This document shows, piece by piece, positions 11,903 through 23,679 of a stretch of DNA of 64,000 nucleotides. The stretch comes from Stropharia rugosoannulata. Its lineage: Eukaryota; Basidiomycota; Agaricomycetes; Agaricales; Strophariaceae. The notes beneath the pieces are model-generated. The model did no database searches. It was not told where the DNA came from and saw only the letters and a program-made list of their open reading frames with translations. The DNA is taken from assembly GCA_028532985.1 (NCBI GenBank), contig JANCIK010000007.1, positions 2,728,001-2,792,000 on the forward strand. The letters are read 5' to 3'. The number at the start of each line of letters is the position of its first letter. The stretch's first letter is position 1. Made by a program: the position numbers and the translations under genes.

Positions 11903-12450
11903 TCGCTGTGTGCTCATGTTCATCGAAACTTTATTTTACTGTAACTGGCAAGGATTCAATTTCACTGTATACAGTTTTTCTATAGATATATCATGTCAGA
12001 GATTGAGAATCCGTAGTACGTACGGCATAACCTTTTACTGTCAGATTTGATCATATGTATTACTTTACTCGGACTTGAGTACTTGAGTGCCCAAGGTAGA
12101 AAGGCTGGATAGAATCAGGACTTTCAAAATTCAAATAACCAAGGTCGGTGACCGAAGTTCTAATTAGCATCGACAAAGCTTACAGTAAGCGACTGAAAAG
12201 GATGGTCCGATAACTCATATCAACGGCAGTTATCGCATTTACAAAACGAGATATTGTACTCGTAGACGAGAATTATACAGCAAACAAGCGATTTACACGA
12301 TACAAGACAGAATTCCGGAAAACAGAGGGAGACAGTGAGTTATGCGTAATGAATGACATAGAAAGAATGCCAGTGACTGTAGGAATGCCTATGAAGCCGA
12401 TGGGGGAAGAAAGGGCAAGAAAACGGATTGATATTGTTCCCTGACTTTGA
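11903..12450. other. Intergenic between tRNA-Gln and CSN3
   Basis: 548 AT-leaning bases containing the tRNA 3' flank and the 3' flank of the minus-strand CSN3 gene. Nothing else recognised. Confidence 0.45.
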
Positions 12451-14165
12451 TCAAGAGAAGTTGTTGTTGTCGTCCCAGTTGTGCTGCCCACCAAGGTTGG
12501 CGAATATTTCTTCCTCGGCGTTCGGGGCCCATGAAGAGTCGTTTGTTTTCACCACCTATAGATATGGCTATTGAGTAAATTGGGCAAACGAAGAGGGAAA
12601 GGCGAACCTTATTCAAGAACTCCTTGCTCCTGCCTACATCCAGCTCTAGTACTGTGAGCAGCGCCGTCTGGTCCTGCGCGGCGTGTAGAACGGCGTCGAC
12701 CTGAGCCTTCGTGAACTGCGCTGGCGGGTCTGTGAATGTCACCGTCCCGTCTGCGGCCAGTTGAGCCGTGATGTCGTCTGCCTCGATCTGGTCAATGAAG
12801 ATGCGTAAGCGGTGAACTGAAGAATTAAAGGTGTACATACCATGCTAAGGAGCAATGCGCGTGCCTCGTCTTCAGACGCCAGTCCTACAACACGGGCGAT
12901 ATCTGCGAGGTGCAGCGTCACATATGTTGCTGTGAGCTTTTTGAGCACCCAGCGCGGGGCGCTTGCTATCACCTGCTGTAGCAGTCCAATATTCTTGTCC
13001 TGTCGATAGAACATGAACTAGATCAGATAGGGTTTGAATGCGGCAATACAAGACCCACCTGAGCAAATATCGACTGATCCTTCTCCATAATCTCACGCAT
13101 AAGCTGCACATTGCGTGGATACGCATTCGCGAATGGTTGGTAGACCGTGTTCTTGAATAGGCGGGTGAGTTGTGGGTGAGTGTATTTGGGGAGCGGGGGC
13201 TGCTTTCCGGTAGCAATAAGCTGAACGAGCCGCAGTTTCTTCAAAGCTTCCATTTGCAGCGCGGCAGGGAATGTCCCCGGGCTCGTGACGCAGATCTCGA
13301 AGAACTCCTCCGCCTCCTTCCACCGCTTCAGTGCGGCAAGTGCGATCCCGCCCGTGTAGTGGTATGTCAAGTTGTCTTGATACGCGAGGTCTGGACATAT
13401 GGTTGTGTCGATCTCGGTGATCGGGTTGGCGAGCACAGGGAGTGCCGAGGAAAAATGGCGCGTTGAGACGCATGTCTGCGGGAGCGGGTGAGGTCTGAGA
13501 AATTGATATGCGCCAGGGAGAGACATACGAGAAGGAATATGGGGTGAATAGTGGTTAAATGGGCATTGGTAGGTGGGTAGCGCATTACTAGGTCCCGCAG
13601 CGGTTCGATGGCAAGACTCGGCTGCGATTAATGCGTTAAGATAAGATGATCCCATTATAGACGTGCTAGCAGACTCACATTTCCCAATGTATTCGCCAGC
13701 CGCTGGATTCCCTTCGCCAGTTTGGTTACTACACATTTTGAGCTTCGGCACTACATATGACTGTCTTTTCTAGGGTTGGCTCACCTCGCTCAGCGGCCAG
13801 TTGGATGTGTCTTGAATCAAACAGTCGACAGAAGTCCACGATCACACCCCACCCCGGAGGAGGAACATTTGAATAATTGGCATTTAGTCTCACAGACCTG
13901 TCTATACATTCAGTAATCTTCCAGGATATGGGAAGTTGGAACTGGATGCAACTCACAAGATGCTCAAGATTGCTAAACCATGCACCCGCGGGTCCAAGAG
14001 TGTTAACGGATCCTGCCCATCTGAAAGGAATGTCGCCAGTACCGCGTCCTGATGTTCACGTACGCTGGTTTTCAGTATCTGATTCAAGTTCGTTATGTTC
14101 GTCGCAGACTGTATTTGGGCGTATAGGGTATCAAAGTGCATCGGTGGAACAGTGGACGCCGACAT
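12451..14165 (-). CDS. csn3: COP9 signalosome complex subunit 3
   Basis: Eight exons on the minus strand (14165-13957, 13897-13785, 13728-13679, 13621-13529, 13475-13059, 12999-12841, 12787-12608, 12555-12451; 1326 bases, 441 residues), close to the roughly 420 residues usual for CSN3. It is a PCI-complex subunit of the COP9 signalosome, which removes Nedd8 from cullin-RING ubiquitin ligases. Recognisable parts are the N-terminal DPLTLLDPRVHGLAIL, the helical repeats with YQDNLTYHYTGGIALAALKRW and FFEICVTSP, the stretch LPKYTHPQLTRLFKN, and the C-terminal PCI/winged-helix region (YVTLHLADIARVVGL, then IEADDITAQL). The C-terminus ends in an acidic Asn-rich tail. All phases are consistent. It regulates the same ligase class that the F-box proteins nearby would serve, but the proximity may be chance. 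Confidence 0.9.
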
Positions 14166-14706
14166 CGCAAGCCGTTTAACCTATTGAGCATAAACGTTTG
14201 GTTAGATTTTACAGCTGATATTAATTTGGATACGCATGGCCCATCTGTTAGCTCATCTGCGGTTCTACATTGTGGCAGCCCGCTGCGCGGCTTGATGGCC
14301 ATGCGTATTACCAGGGACTTACCAACACCTTCTAATGAGATTGTCTGTGTTTTCTTCGGTTTATATGCTTCAATAGATGTTCAATCCTCTACGGGGAGAT
14401 CTAAAGAGTTCAGGCAGACGATGTGGTATCGGAGAAGCGATATAAGTGAGACCCAGCGCGACTGGTGCTTATTTGATCAACGAAACTCCCACAGTGAATG
14501 TCGCGTAACGAAGTTCTGCTCTGCCTCAGACCACCACGTCCACAAACTAAAGGATCAACAACTTGTACCTTCGGCATAGATTTTAGAGATCTGTCAAGCT
14601 TGTTTCTCTCTATTCTTGACACGACGAGGTTGAATGTCCTATTGGCCACTCCTGTGACGCGTCGCGAACACGGGTCTTCCGGATTGTATTCCAATATCTA
14701 ACACCA
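14166..14706. other. Divergent promoter region, CSN3 / F-box
   Basis: 541 bases between two start codons on opposite strands, so both promoters lie here. No motif stands out and the open frames are short shadows. Confidence 0.45.
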
Positions 14707-16404
14707 ATGGACGGGCTGGCCTTTAATGCCCCATCTGCAGCACGGGAAAGGCTGCTATCGCGCTTTAGCTCTCAAGAGATGAAAATGAAGATAGTAGACG
14801 CCAACATAGGAAAACACATGAATATAATCAGAACGCACAAGAAAGCAGTTATCGCTTTGCGGACTCAGAGAAACGAATATGCGCCAATATCCAGCCTCCC
14901 TGTAGAGATTATGACCAAAATCTTCTTTCATGTCAAAGAGTTGGACCATATCTACAACAGCTGGTATCCAAGGTTGCGTTGGATAAACGTTAGCCATGTT
15001 TGCACTCTTTGGCGGAACATTGCTATAAATTGTCCTGGGCTATGGACGAAGCCGCCATTCCGGCGTAGGCTCTGGGCTAAAGAAATGATAAAACGGGCAA
15101 AAAATTCTGCTTTGGATATTACTGTCGACTTTGATGCAAATTTTCGTTCTATGAATGTTGTGAAGGGGATAAGTTGGCCAAGCCGGGGAGAATACTTGAG
15201 GGAGCTAATTTTGTATAATGCACAGAATTCACGATGGCACTGGTTCTGGGAAGTTGCGCCAACGAATCTTCCACGCTTGGAAAAACTTTGGGTGAACGGA
15301 GGTGACACCCAAGTTTTCATGCCAATGCCGATATTTTCTGGAGCAAACAAACTTCGCGAAGTCAGCCTTAGACTTTGTAAAATGGACTGGTTCTTGTATC
15401 TACCCCCTTCTATCACAACTCTCCAATTGGATGATGTCGAGACCGTGTCTCCGTCGACATTTCTACAATTAATCACCGCCCTGGGAAGCTTACATTCACT
15501 TGAAGTCTTGAAACTAAAGGATTCCTTAAAATTCTTTCAAATAGACGGTTCTCGCTCGCGCCAAGTAGCTTTACCGAAACTTCGAGTACTATCCATCCAC
15601 TCATCTCTGGACGAAGCTGCTTCGCTTTTCCGTTCCATCACTATCCCCTCCACTGTTCCCCTCGTTCTTAATATTTTGGGAGAAAGAAGCACGGCAAGCT
15701 GCATCGAAACCATAAAAGAGATGTTCACCGCGATTGGTCAATCTTATATACATCGAACACCTGAGCTACCTCTTCAAACATTGAAAATTTGGAGCCAAAA
15801 TTTTTCAGGCGGGTTCATCTCTCTGCGTTTCCCCGGGCCAGACGATACAAAATTTCCCAAAGATCTATCCATATCCATATACTTCGAATCAAAGGGATCT
15901 ACTGGTCCAAATGACTTTCTATCAGCAATATTCCAGTCCGGGTTTCCCATGCAGGATGTCAATGCGGCATCTATCAAAGGCCTTGGTAAAAGGTTTACTG
16001 CATCTACACTTGCCGCGACATTAGGAGGCTTGCCCAACTTAACTCGTATAGACACCGACAGTATATCAGCCCGCGTACTTGTGAAAGCTATTGGACTCAT
16101 CGATCCCTCGGCAAAGAAAGTGCATTTTTCAAATCTGTCGGTGCTCGAGCTGAATGGAGTTCACTTTGAATCTCGCCTCCACAGTCGCAACTCGTTAATG
16201 CCCGGGTTTACGAATTCCCTCCTTCTGCGCCGTCAATATAATGCCGAGCTGTCCGAACTGATACTGACAGACTGCAGGCAACTTAATGAAAATATAGTAA
16301 AGCAGTTGAGGGAGGTAGTGGTCGGTGTTGATTGGGATGGAGTTACGGGATCATTGTATACAGAGGATGAATGCGACACTTCTGACTGTAGTGAGCATAT
16401 CTAG
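14707..16404 (+). CDS. F-box protein with LRR-like C-terminal region
   Basis: Intronless 565-residue protein and close paralogue of 5592-7304. The F-box-like region is near residues 55-110 (APISSLPVEIMTKIFFHVK, RWINVSHVCTLWRNIAI). It is followed by RAKNSALDITVDFDANF, WHWFWEVAPT and a leucine-rich tail with STLAATLGGLPNL and QLREVVVGVDWDGV. The end is acidic (EDECDTSDCSEHI), as in its sibling. Expected role: Skp1-binding adaptor of an SCF ubiquitin ligase with unknown substrate. The first ATG in the frame is used. Confidence 0.88.
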   Translation: MDGLAFNAPSAARERLLSRFSSQEMKMKIVDANIGKHMNIIRTHKKAVIALRTQRNEYAPISSLPVEIMTKIFFHVKELDHIYNSWYPRLRWINVSHVCTLWRNIAINCPGLWTKPPFRRRLWAKEMIKRAKNSALDITVDFDANFRSMNVVKGISWPSRGEYLRELILYNAQNSRWHWFWEVAPTNLPRLEKLWVNGGDTQVFMPMPIFSGANKLREVSLRLCKMDWFLYLPPSITTLQLDDVETVSPSTFLQLITALGSLHSLEVLKLKDSLKFFQIDGSRSRQVALPKLRVLSIHSSLDEAASLFRSITIPSTVPLVLNILGERSTASCIETIKEMFTAIGQSYIHRTPELPLQTLKIWSQNFSGGFISLRFPGPDDTKFPKDLSISIYFESKGSTGPNDFLSAIFQSGFPMQDVNAASIKGLGKRFTASTLAATLGGLPNLTRIDTDSISARVLVKAIGLIDPSAKKVHFSNLSVLELNGVHFESRLHSRNSLMPGFTNSLLLRRQYNAELSELILTDCRQLNENIVKQLREVVVGVDWDGVTGSLYTEDECDTSDCSEHI

Positions 16405-16920
16405 CCTGCCTTTCAGAATCTAGATTGGTCAGTGATGTTTTTACACTGGCATTTCGCTCTATTAACAGACTTTCTACTGTATATAGCGGTTTTTTGTAGG
16501 TGCCGATGCTGCTGATACCCTTCGAGAAAAGTGGCTGGACAATGTGTTCAAAGCGTTCAGTTTTAAGGGTAAATGCTCATTACCGTATACATTTAAGTAT
16601 GATATTCGTACTTTGCTTTTAACTCTAGCACAAGTGCCGGTTGAACTAAATTTATCGTTTGGGCATATGCTTCATGGCCATCTGTTCATCATGCATCATG
16701 TTCACTATGTCATTTTCATAACAACGATCCAACATGGAGGCTATTTCAGAGATGCAAATCATTTGCATGTATAGTGTCAAGGGAGCTCTGTCTATCAATG
16801 CCCTGCAACTGTTTGCGACAGGACATTACCCTCTCTCTTTCTTTCTTCCTTTCGTCTTCTTTGTTCGAACATTTGTTGGCCCAATTCTGACCATTTGTAT
16901 TGTACTCATCCTTCCTTTTA
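16405..16920. other. Intergenic, tandem plus-strand genes
   Basis: 516 AT-rich bases. A hydrophobic open stretch around 16734-16970 overlaps the first exon of the next gene but does not join it in frame, so I do not call it coding. Confidence 0.4.
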
Positions 16921-18515
16921 ATGACTGGTATGTCACACGTTCACTTCGGGATCCTGTACTGACGTTATCTTAACACTAGCGAGAAACCTAGCCTTCGTAG
17001 ATGCCTTTCTTGTCCTGCAACTGACAGGTTCCACTCTCTTCCTTCTAACAGTTCTTGCGGCCACCTTGCGTTCTGGAAGCAAGCGCCACCCAATCTTTCT
17101 CAGCTTCTGTCTTTCATGGGTCGTCTTCGGTCTTTCATACTCTCTTCTTCTTCTCTCCGGACAGCAGTACAAAGTTCGTCCAAATCACAAGATTTGTGCT
17201 ATCCAAGCTGCCCTGATATATGGCTCTCCGTTTCTGTATGCTCAGCTCCGATTTTCAGTTCCTCTTTATAAGCGACTGACTGCATCCCAAGGGAAATGTT
17301 TAGCTCATTGGCTCTGGTCATTCATGTGAGTCCTATTATCAATGTTGTCACTGGGATAACTCACCGCTGTTGATCCTAACCTGCTTTTTTAGTTGTTCCT
17401 AAATGTTTTTTCAGCTCTATCGGTATCATGCTATAAAAGACCTATACATCGATTAGTTTCTCGTCTGGTGAGTTATTCAAACATAATTTACCGACCCCTA
17501 CCTCAGCATGTTTCTAGCTTCTCACATTACCGTGGTTAATCTGGGCTACAATATGTATTGGCGTCTTTTCGGTACGCGAGTTAAGCTACTGGACTATCAC
17601 CCACAAATCACATACTGATATATGTATCTGTAGTATGGACTTATTCACGACCATCAAGTAACTATGTCCCCGAACTTGACTTACTGTGTTATCGAAGGCA
17701 GTGTAATGTACGTACGGTTTTTTGTGTACAACCAGCAATCATATCGATTCAACACTTCTGTCCAGTCCCAAAATTACTGCAGTGGCAGCTGTACTTGGCG
17801 TCAGCGCTATTTTTTTCATTCAAGGTCCGTCTCATAGCTATTTCAGCCTTGAGGATAACAACTGGGCTAAGAATTCATCGCGGGCAGTGATGATTGGTAT
17901 ACTGCTTTACCGCAACCGTGCTATGGCGGATATGTTCGTCCAATCTCTGGGAATAATCGTGCGCTTCTTAGTATTTATGGTGCTTTCCCTTGGTGCATTG
18001 AGGTGCGTCCGAGCGTTCCATATGCATAAACTCTGAAATACTCGACTGTATCCTAAATCCATCCCCCAGTTGCGGCATCGCCTTCACTGTGACACGGACT
18101 CGTGGAGTTGAATTTGATCTCATCATCGGACTTTGTGAGTCTGTAAACTTCACCTCACTGGCTGGTAGTTGACCGCTGTAATGATGTATCAGTGCCGGCC
18201 ATGGCAGCCTTGACATTCGGCACTCAATACGTGCGTCTTTTTCTGCCTCACTCCCCACCGCCCAGTCTTACACGTGTTACATTTGCCGCACTACAGGACT
18301 TACTTCTTTTTTGGATAAAACCGCGGGCCGCACCAGCGCGCCCTGTACCCGAAGCGGCAGATGTGACGCTTACAACAATTGATTTTATGGCCTCCCCAAG
18401 GGATACGGAGTCATTTCATAGTAGCGTACTGCCTTCAAGACAGCAGCATCTGTCTCGACCGGCAAGCCCGGAGACCAGCATTGGTAACGAAGGGGTTTCT
18501 TTTCTTCACTTTTGA
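16921..18515 (+). CDS. Seven-transmembrane receptor-like protein (orphan fungal GPCR-like)
   Basis: Ten exons (16921-16927, 16980-17235, 17292-17325, 17393-17467, 17518-17571, 17634-17707, 17766-17824, 17888-18002, 18070-18134, 18193-18515; 1062 bases, 353 residues). Seven hydrophobic helices can be placed, among them VDAFLVLQLTGSTLFLLTVL, IFLSFCLSWVVFGLSYSLLL, LLTLPWLIWATICIGVFS, PKITAVAAVLGVSAIFFIQ, SLGIIVRFLVFMVLSLGAL and LLPAMAALTFGTQYV. A serine/proline-rich cytoplasmic tail of about 85 residues follows. The pattern is that of the large orphan 7TM families of Agaricomycetes; ligand and G-protein coupling are unknown. It is tandem with the paralogue at 19358, with exons 3 and 5-9 of identical length. 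The 7-base first exon (ATGACTG) is the least certain piece. Confidence 0.75.
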
Positions 18516-19357
18516 TATTCTTCAAAATGTTGCTTGCTGCAGCCGGACATATTTTTTTTATAGTTGTAATTCTGTATTCAGCTTCGATTGTGAGACCTTA
18601 TGTTTATCGCCCAGTCAAAATGTCGGTCGCATACTTCTGGTGAATTGTTACTAGTTAGCACCTGCCGCCCTAAAAGCCTATTCAATCCAAATACCATCTG
18701 TAGTAAACTATTAACCATACTTTAAGGTGACGTCGAGCTCAAACTTAGAGTACTTTCGACTTTCATGGCATGTTTTAGTTTTATCTTGTGCATGAGGTTT
18801 CGTCGCTGTCGCGATTGTATATTTCCCATCAACCTAGCGAGGAGGTAGCGTTACTAACTTGAAATCAACGGTGATGTCCTTTCTTTCCTGCAGTGACTGC
18901 CCATCAGATGATGCTCGTTCCACACCTCTGTTGCGCAACTTGTTGCATGTAGCGCTTCGATGGATGCACTGAGGGACTGAGGTATGGCATCGTACTAAAC
19001 TCGCCTCGTCTTATCGGAACAGTCTAACCGTGTCCGCTTCTTAGCTAACGTAAAGCCTGATACCTCCACTTTGGGGCTGTCGTCTCAAATGTTCTGATTG
19101 GCCGCCGTGGTATTTTAAGGAGACTGATGAGCTTGCCTTGATGTTCTTCTCTGTGTGAAACATCAATGACTGCATCTTCTGGGTCACTCAAAGTCAAGCT
19201 TCCAAGGCGACTGTTACAGCCTGTTCATCTTCCCCTTTGCCCACCGACACTCCAGCTCTGGGCTCCTCCATTGTAATTCCACCCCTCACAGACTGCGGGC
19301 TTGGGTGCGCTCGCACATCGACCCTTGCAGAACATACCCGGGCGCAGCACCAGAATC
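18516..19357. other. Intergenic between tandem 7TM paralogues
   Basis: 842 bases without a convincing reading frame; it should contain the 3' UTR and the second promoter. No repeat recognised. Confidence 0.4.
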
Positions 19358-20895
19358 ATGGTTTATCGCTTGCAGACTTTAGAGGGTGAGTCGGATTCCC
19401 AGGCGTAATCAATTTGGCTCATGTCTGGACACCACTTCCAGGCGACACTCAAGCGACGACTTTCAATAAGCCGGGTATCTATGTGTTCCTTGTCCTCAAT
19501 ATTATCGGAGGCCTGGGTATGCTCGTCATGCTCGCTACGGCCATAATTTCTCCGAGGGTCCATCGCCTGCCGACGTGGTACAGCTTTTGCGCATCATGGT
19601 TTCTGTCGGCCTTCGCCTACACATTCCTCTTCATTACGGCTGAACAGTTCATTCAAGACCCGATCTATTCAATATGTTTCATTCAGTCCGGTCTTATATA
19701 TGCTATGCCTCCAACGTAAGAGTTAATTGCTCTTCGCCCTTCGTTGATTAATGAAAGTAATGGGTTGACAATAGGACCACCGCAGCCACCCTGGCCCTCC
19801 TGATGCAGGTAAAGCACTCAGACTGGTACATGCTACCCATCAGCCCTGACTGGAGGAAATCAAAAGATCCATTTAAGCCTCCCAGATCCCCCGTCAGATC
19901 GCTGGAAGAAAATCAGTTTCGCAACCTCATGTTTGGTACGAACAATTTCTTCAAATATGTGCACGTCGACCGGGAGTTGAGTCATAATGCAGCTTATCAT
20001 GGCGCCTTACACGATTATGCTTATTTTATTTATTGGTGTAAGCCTCGTAAGTCTTTATACCCCTCCAATCTATGATAGTGGCATTTATCAAACTCTATAG
20101 TACCAAACATACATACCGCCGACGTTGGAAATTGCCCAAGAAGGGACATATTGTCATTCCCAAAATCCAGTATGGTAGTTATCACAACCTCTACTCTACT
20201 CCCGTCTTTTCAATTAGTAATTAATAATTTTGTACAGGCAGAAAGTCACATTCTCAACGGTAGCGGTGATATCATTTCTGATTATCATTGTCCAAGGTTA
20301 GTTTCTAGCATCTTACCCGCTGAGTTAGAGCGTACCTGCCGATGCAAATTCTCATGTCACTCAAATGATACTGACACTTATCCATCAACCCACATAGCAC
20401 GCCTTATTCTGAAGCTTTACCGAAACTACTGGGCGTCAAGGATTAGGCCACAGTCATTTTCGACCGCCTTGCGTGGATTCATATTCACCCTGATTGGTTT
20501 TATTGATCTAATGTGAGTTGAATTTACGACTCCATTGGTGATTTTGATTGAAACTGATTTGTGCATTAATTTGTGACAGACTTGCAATTACGCTGACAAT
20601 TATGAATAAGGATGGCTTGGAATTTGATATTCTACTTTCAACCTGTAAGTCCGCCATGATTTCCTTGCTCCCGTACCAACCCATTGTTTCACGCGAACAG
20701 TGCCTGTCCTCGCATTTTTGGTTTTCGGAACTCAGAAGGTTAGATCGACTTCCGTGTTGTATTCGATGATTGGTCATTAATTGTTTCTATGCATCTTAGG
20801 ACATGGTTATGGCATGGTTATTCTTGAAGTCGAGGACGCCCTACAAGTCAGAAAATCGTGGATCGATATTCTTCGGGAGGGATGTGAATCCATAA
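19358..20895 (+). CDS. Seven-transmembrane receptor-like protein, tandem paralogue
   Basis: Eleven exons (19358-19385, 19442-19715, 19775-19808, 19867-19935, 19993-20046, 20101-20174, 20238-20296, 20398-20512, 20580-20644, 20701-20738, 20800-20895; 906 bases, 301 residues). Helices include IYVFLVLNIIGGLGMLVMLA, YSFCASWFLSAFAYTFLF, LIMAPYTIMLILFIGVSL, VTFSTVAVISFLIIIVQ and FIFTLIGFIDLMILAITL-type sequence. Exons of 34, 54, 74, 59, 115 and 65 bases match those of the upstream gene exactly, proving tandem duplication. Its tail is much shorter, with an extra intron, and ends FFGRDVNP. Function is unknown beyond receptor-like topology. Exon 4 is the weakest call. Confidence 0.75.
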
Positions 20896-21539
20896 AGATC
20901 TCTTACCGTCCATGACTGAGCTTGATGCCAGACATGTAGCTAAGATGATATTATAGCGCATGTTGCTACTGACTCAAAAGGACTGCGGCTGCGCAACATC
21001 GGCGCAACTTGAGAGGGCCATTCGGGGTGGAGTGTACTTGTATAGCATATTATGACTTTACGACAAATATATATGGACCTACTGTAGCTTACATAGTCAA
21101 TGACCATGTACATGACATGATTGCACCGTGTGAATGATTTCTGCCATTTGAATGTCCATGAGTTCATCCTACTTTGGATCAACGGGCCAGTCAACGTTCA
21201 ACGTTCAACCTCCACTATATGATCCACTTTGGCTTCCAAGCCGTATCGCTGTAACTCATCGTATGGGACTAAGTACATTACATTCGGGCGCTTGTTGGGC
21301 GCTTGCGCTTATTATTAGGCGATTGTTACGTTATTAGTAGCACTTATGCCTCGAGTCTCAGTTCTTTTCTTCCATCATTCTTCTTTGTGCGCCCTTAATT
21401 TCTCACATAAGTGCATATCGAAGTTTGTTTGAAGTTTGAGGGCTTCAAGTTGACGTTAAGGACTGATAGAACGTCCAAAATTGGTCCTAAACCCAAATGA
21501 ACCGGGGGCACACACAGTAGAACAGCAGGAGCGATCTAC
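20896..21539. other. Intergenic before truncated F-box copy
   Basis: 644 bases. No gene recognised. The missing 5' part of the following F-box relic is not detectable here. Confidence 0.4.
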
Positions 21540-21977
21540 GAGTTTGACGCGTCTACCCTCGCTATGACATTAGGACGTTTGGCCAGTTTATCTCGGTTAA
21601 AGACTAAGTCTACCTGGACAGCCGATCGACTTGTGCAGGCTATTGGAATCACATTTGGTCAATCAATGAGATTCTATTTTCCAAAACTGTCCGTCTTTGA
21701 CTCGGAATTCGAGGACATCGAATTTGATTACGACTCGTTCCCCGACGCTGAGTGTACGATTAGCGCGAAACTGCGAGACGCCCTTATTAGCCGCTCTAAA
21801 CACGATGGAGTAATCACCGAACTTGTGCTCGAACGTTGCTCTGGCCTTGACAGCAATATTGTAAAGCAGTTGAGGGAAATAGGGACTAATGTTGTATGTG
21901 TTGGAGAAGAAACTAGTGAAGACAGTGAAGACAGTGAAGACTCGGAGGACAGTTCTGACAGTAGCGAATACCTCTAA
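21540..21977 (+). pseudogene. 5'-truncated F-box family copy (C-terminal relic)
   Basis: The reading frame aligns only with the last quarter of the neighbouring F-box proteins: FDASTLAMTLGRLASL corresponds to their STLAATLGGLPNL, followed by the AIG, YFPKLSV, ELVLERCSGLDSNIVKQLRE and acidic tail landmarks. The F-box and most of the LRR-like region are absent. The tail has a three-fold in-frame repeat of GACAGTGAA-type codons (Asp-Ser-Glu). A protein of about 137 residues from the ATG at 21564 is possible, so expression cannot be excluded. I read it as a duplication remnant because nothing homologous precedes it. Confidence 0.7.
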
Positions 21978-22396
21978 CTTGGACATCTTGAAAATTTGTT
22001 GTTCTTTTTTCCGTGCACTGGTAGCAGTACTTAGTAAGTATACGATATGCAAACTTCGCAGTGAAAGAATATAGAGTTGGGACAGATGACATAGACTGAC
22101 TTGTTGACGTTTACTAAGTCAGGATATTTCCGCACATGTCTTCAAAGAAATGTCCAGTGCTTACTATTTAGGAGAGTGTTGTCATGCGTATGTTTATACC
22201 AATTTAATAGATTATGAATCATCGATGCGTAGTTATAAAATCTTAGGCCTCTGATGAGACGCTTGTTCGTGCAGAGGTCCACCGTTTACAGTGTGACAAA
22301 AGGCTACTCTAGGCTCAATTAGTAAATTACTGACACGTATAGAGCAGTAGAATACCCACTGCAAGTCAAAAGTCAAAAGATCAACCACCAAAAAAA
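21978..22396. other. Intergenic between convergent units
   Basis: 419 bases of 3' flanks from both sides. Nothing recognised. Confidence 0.4.
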
Positions 22397-23679
22397 TTAT
22401 CCCCGCGCATGAGATGACTTCCGGGTGTATTTAACGAAGTCCACTGCTGTGCCGAGCCTGCGGATATTCTGGCACAAGAAAAGAATATTTTTGAAAGTGA
22501 TGGACACTTCCCAGTGTATACTGGCAAAAACAATCAATGCTTCCGCCAGACATAATACAATTGCAACAGATGGAAACGCCACAGAGACAAACGTGCCAAG
22601 GAACATCGCAATAATGACTGATACACAGAACAGAGTAGTGGCGATTATTTGAAGCTGTCTGCACAATTGAAGAGAGAATTTGATCGTCTCTACGTCGTAC
22701 TTTTCGTCTGTGGGTGTCCTCAACACCATTCTTGCGATGAAAATTGTAAGGATTAATGTTGCCAGGGCCAGGAAAGAGAAGAATAAAGCAAAGCTGTAAG
22801 GTTCTCGGTGTCTTGATCTGTTGACTACTACGATCAAGAGGAGAAACATTACAATCAAGACAGCTGTCAAGATGGACTGGGTTGCGAGTTAGGTATGAAC
22901 TGACGCAAGAAGTTGAAAAAACAACGCACATTAGTAATGTTCGAATCGACTGCTTTAATTATGTCGCTCTCTTGACTATTCGTGATGTCATTTTGGTTCG
23001 CTTGAGGACAAATGAAGCCCCTTTATTGCACATATTTACACGTTGTTACTCACCATTGCTCGTAGGAACAGGCTGTGGATCCTTTGTGGCGACGACGAGA
23101 CCTCGAGGTCGATATAAATCTTGCAGTTGCCGCATATTTTCGATATGATTAATCAAGAAACACTGCAAGCCACGCATATGCGCCTCGACGAGTGTCTTGT
23201 CCGTAGCACTCATTGCAGGCTTGGTCGCCCTCTCGAAGCGGTCTTCTTCTAAGGCACTACGAGGTTCAGCAGCGGACATCTGCGATAGTCTGGGGCTGGG
23301 AACTGGGATGACTACTTTCAAGTCAGTAACTTATTGATAATACCGGTAATACAAATGCTTTACGCACTGGTTCTCCGATGGTCAAAACCATCTCCCACAG
23401 TGGATGTAACCCTGCCATTTTGCAACTGTTCCTGCAACAATGAGACCTTCGCAATATGTTGAGTCAGGAACTCTCGAAACTCGGATTGTTGTCTCTGGAA
23501 GGTCGAAGTAATCGGCTCTGGAACGTTACCCACTTCATGTATACATCACAGATGAGCTTGTGAATGGGCATCCGACGACACAGCGTACCTGGCGGTAAGA
23601 CAAAGTTTTGCTTGATTCTTTCATATTCGGAATCTTTACTGGATTCGATGTCTTCGATGGTGCTTGTGCGGGCAGTCAT
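22397..23679 (-). CDS. Multipass membrane protein of unknown function
   Basis: Five exons on the minus strand (23679-23589, 23517-23368, 23314-23054, 23000-22930, 22876-22397; 1053 bases, 350 residues), all phases consistent. The N-terminal 190 residues are soluble and helical with coiled-coil-like stretches (FQRQQSEFREFLTQHIAKV, then LLQEQLQNG). The last exon encodes about four hydrophobic segments: ILTAVLIVMFLLLIVVV, FALFFSFLALATLILTIFI, ATTLFCVSVIIAMFLG and FPSVAIVLCLAEALIVFASI. The C-terminus is basic (KYTRKSSHARG). I do not recognise the family; a membrane-anchored scaffold or channel-like protein are both possible. Confidence 0.65.
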
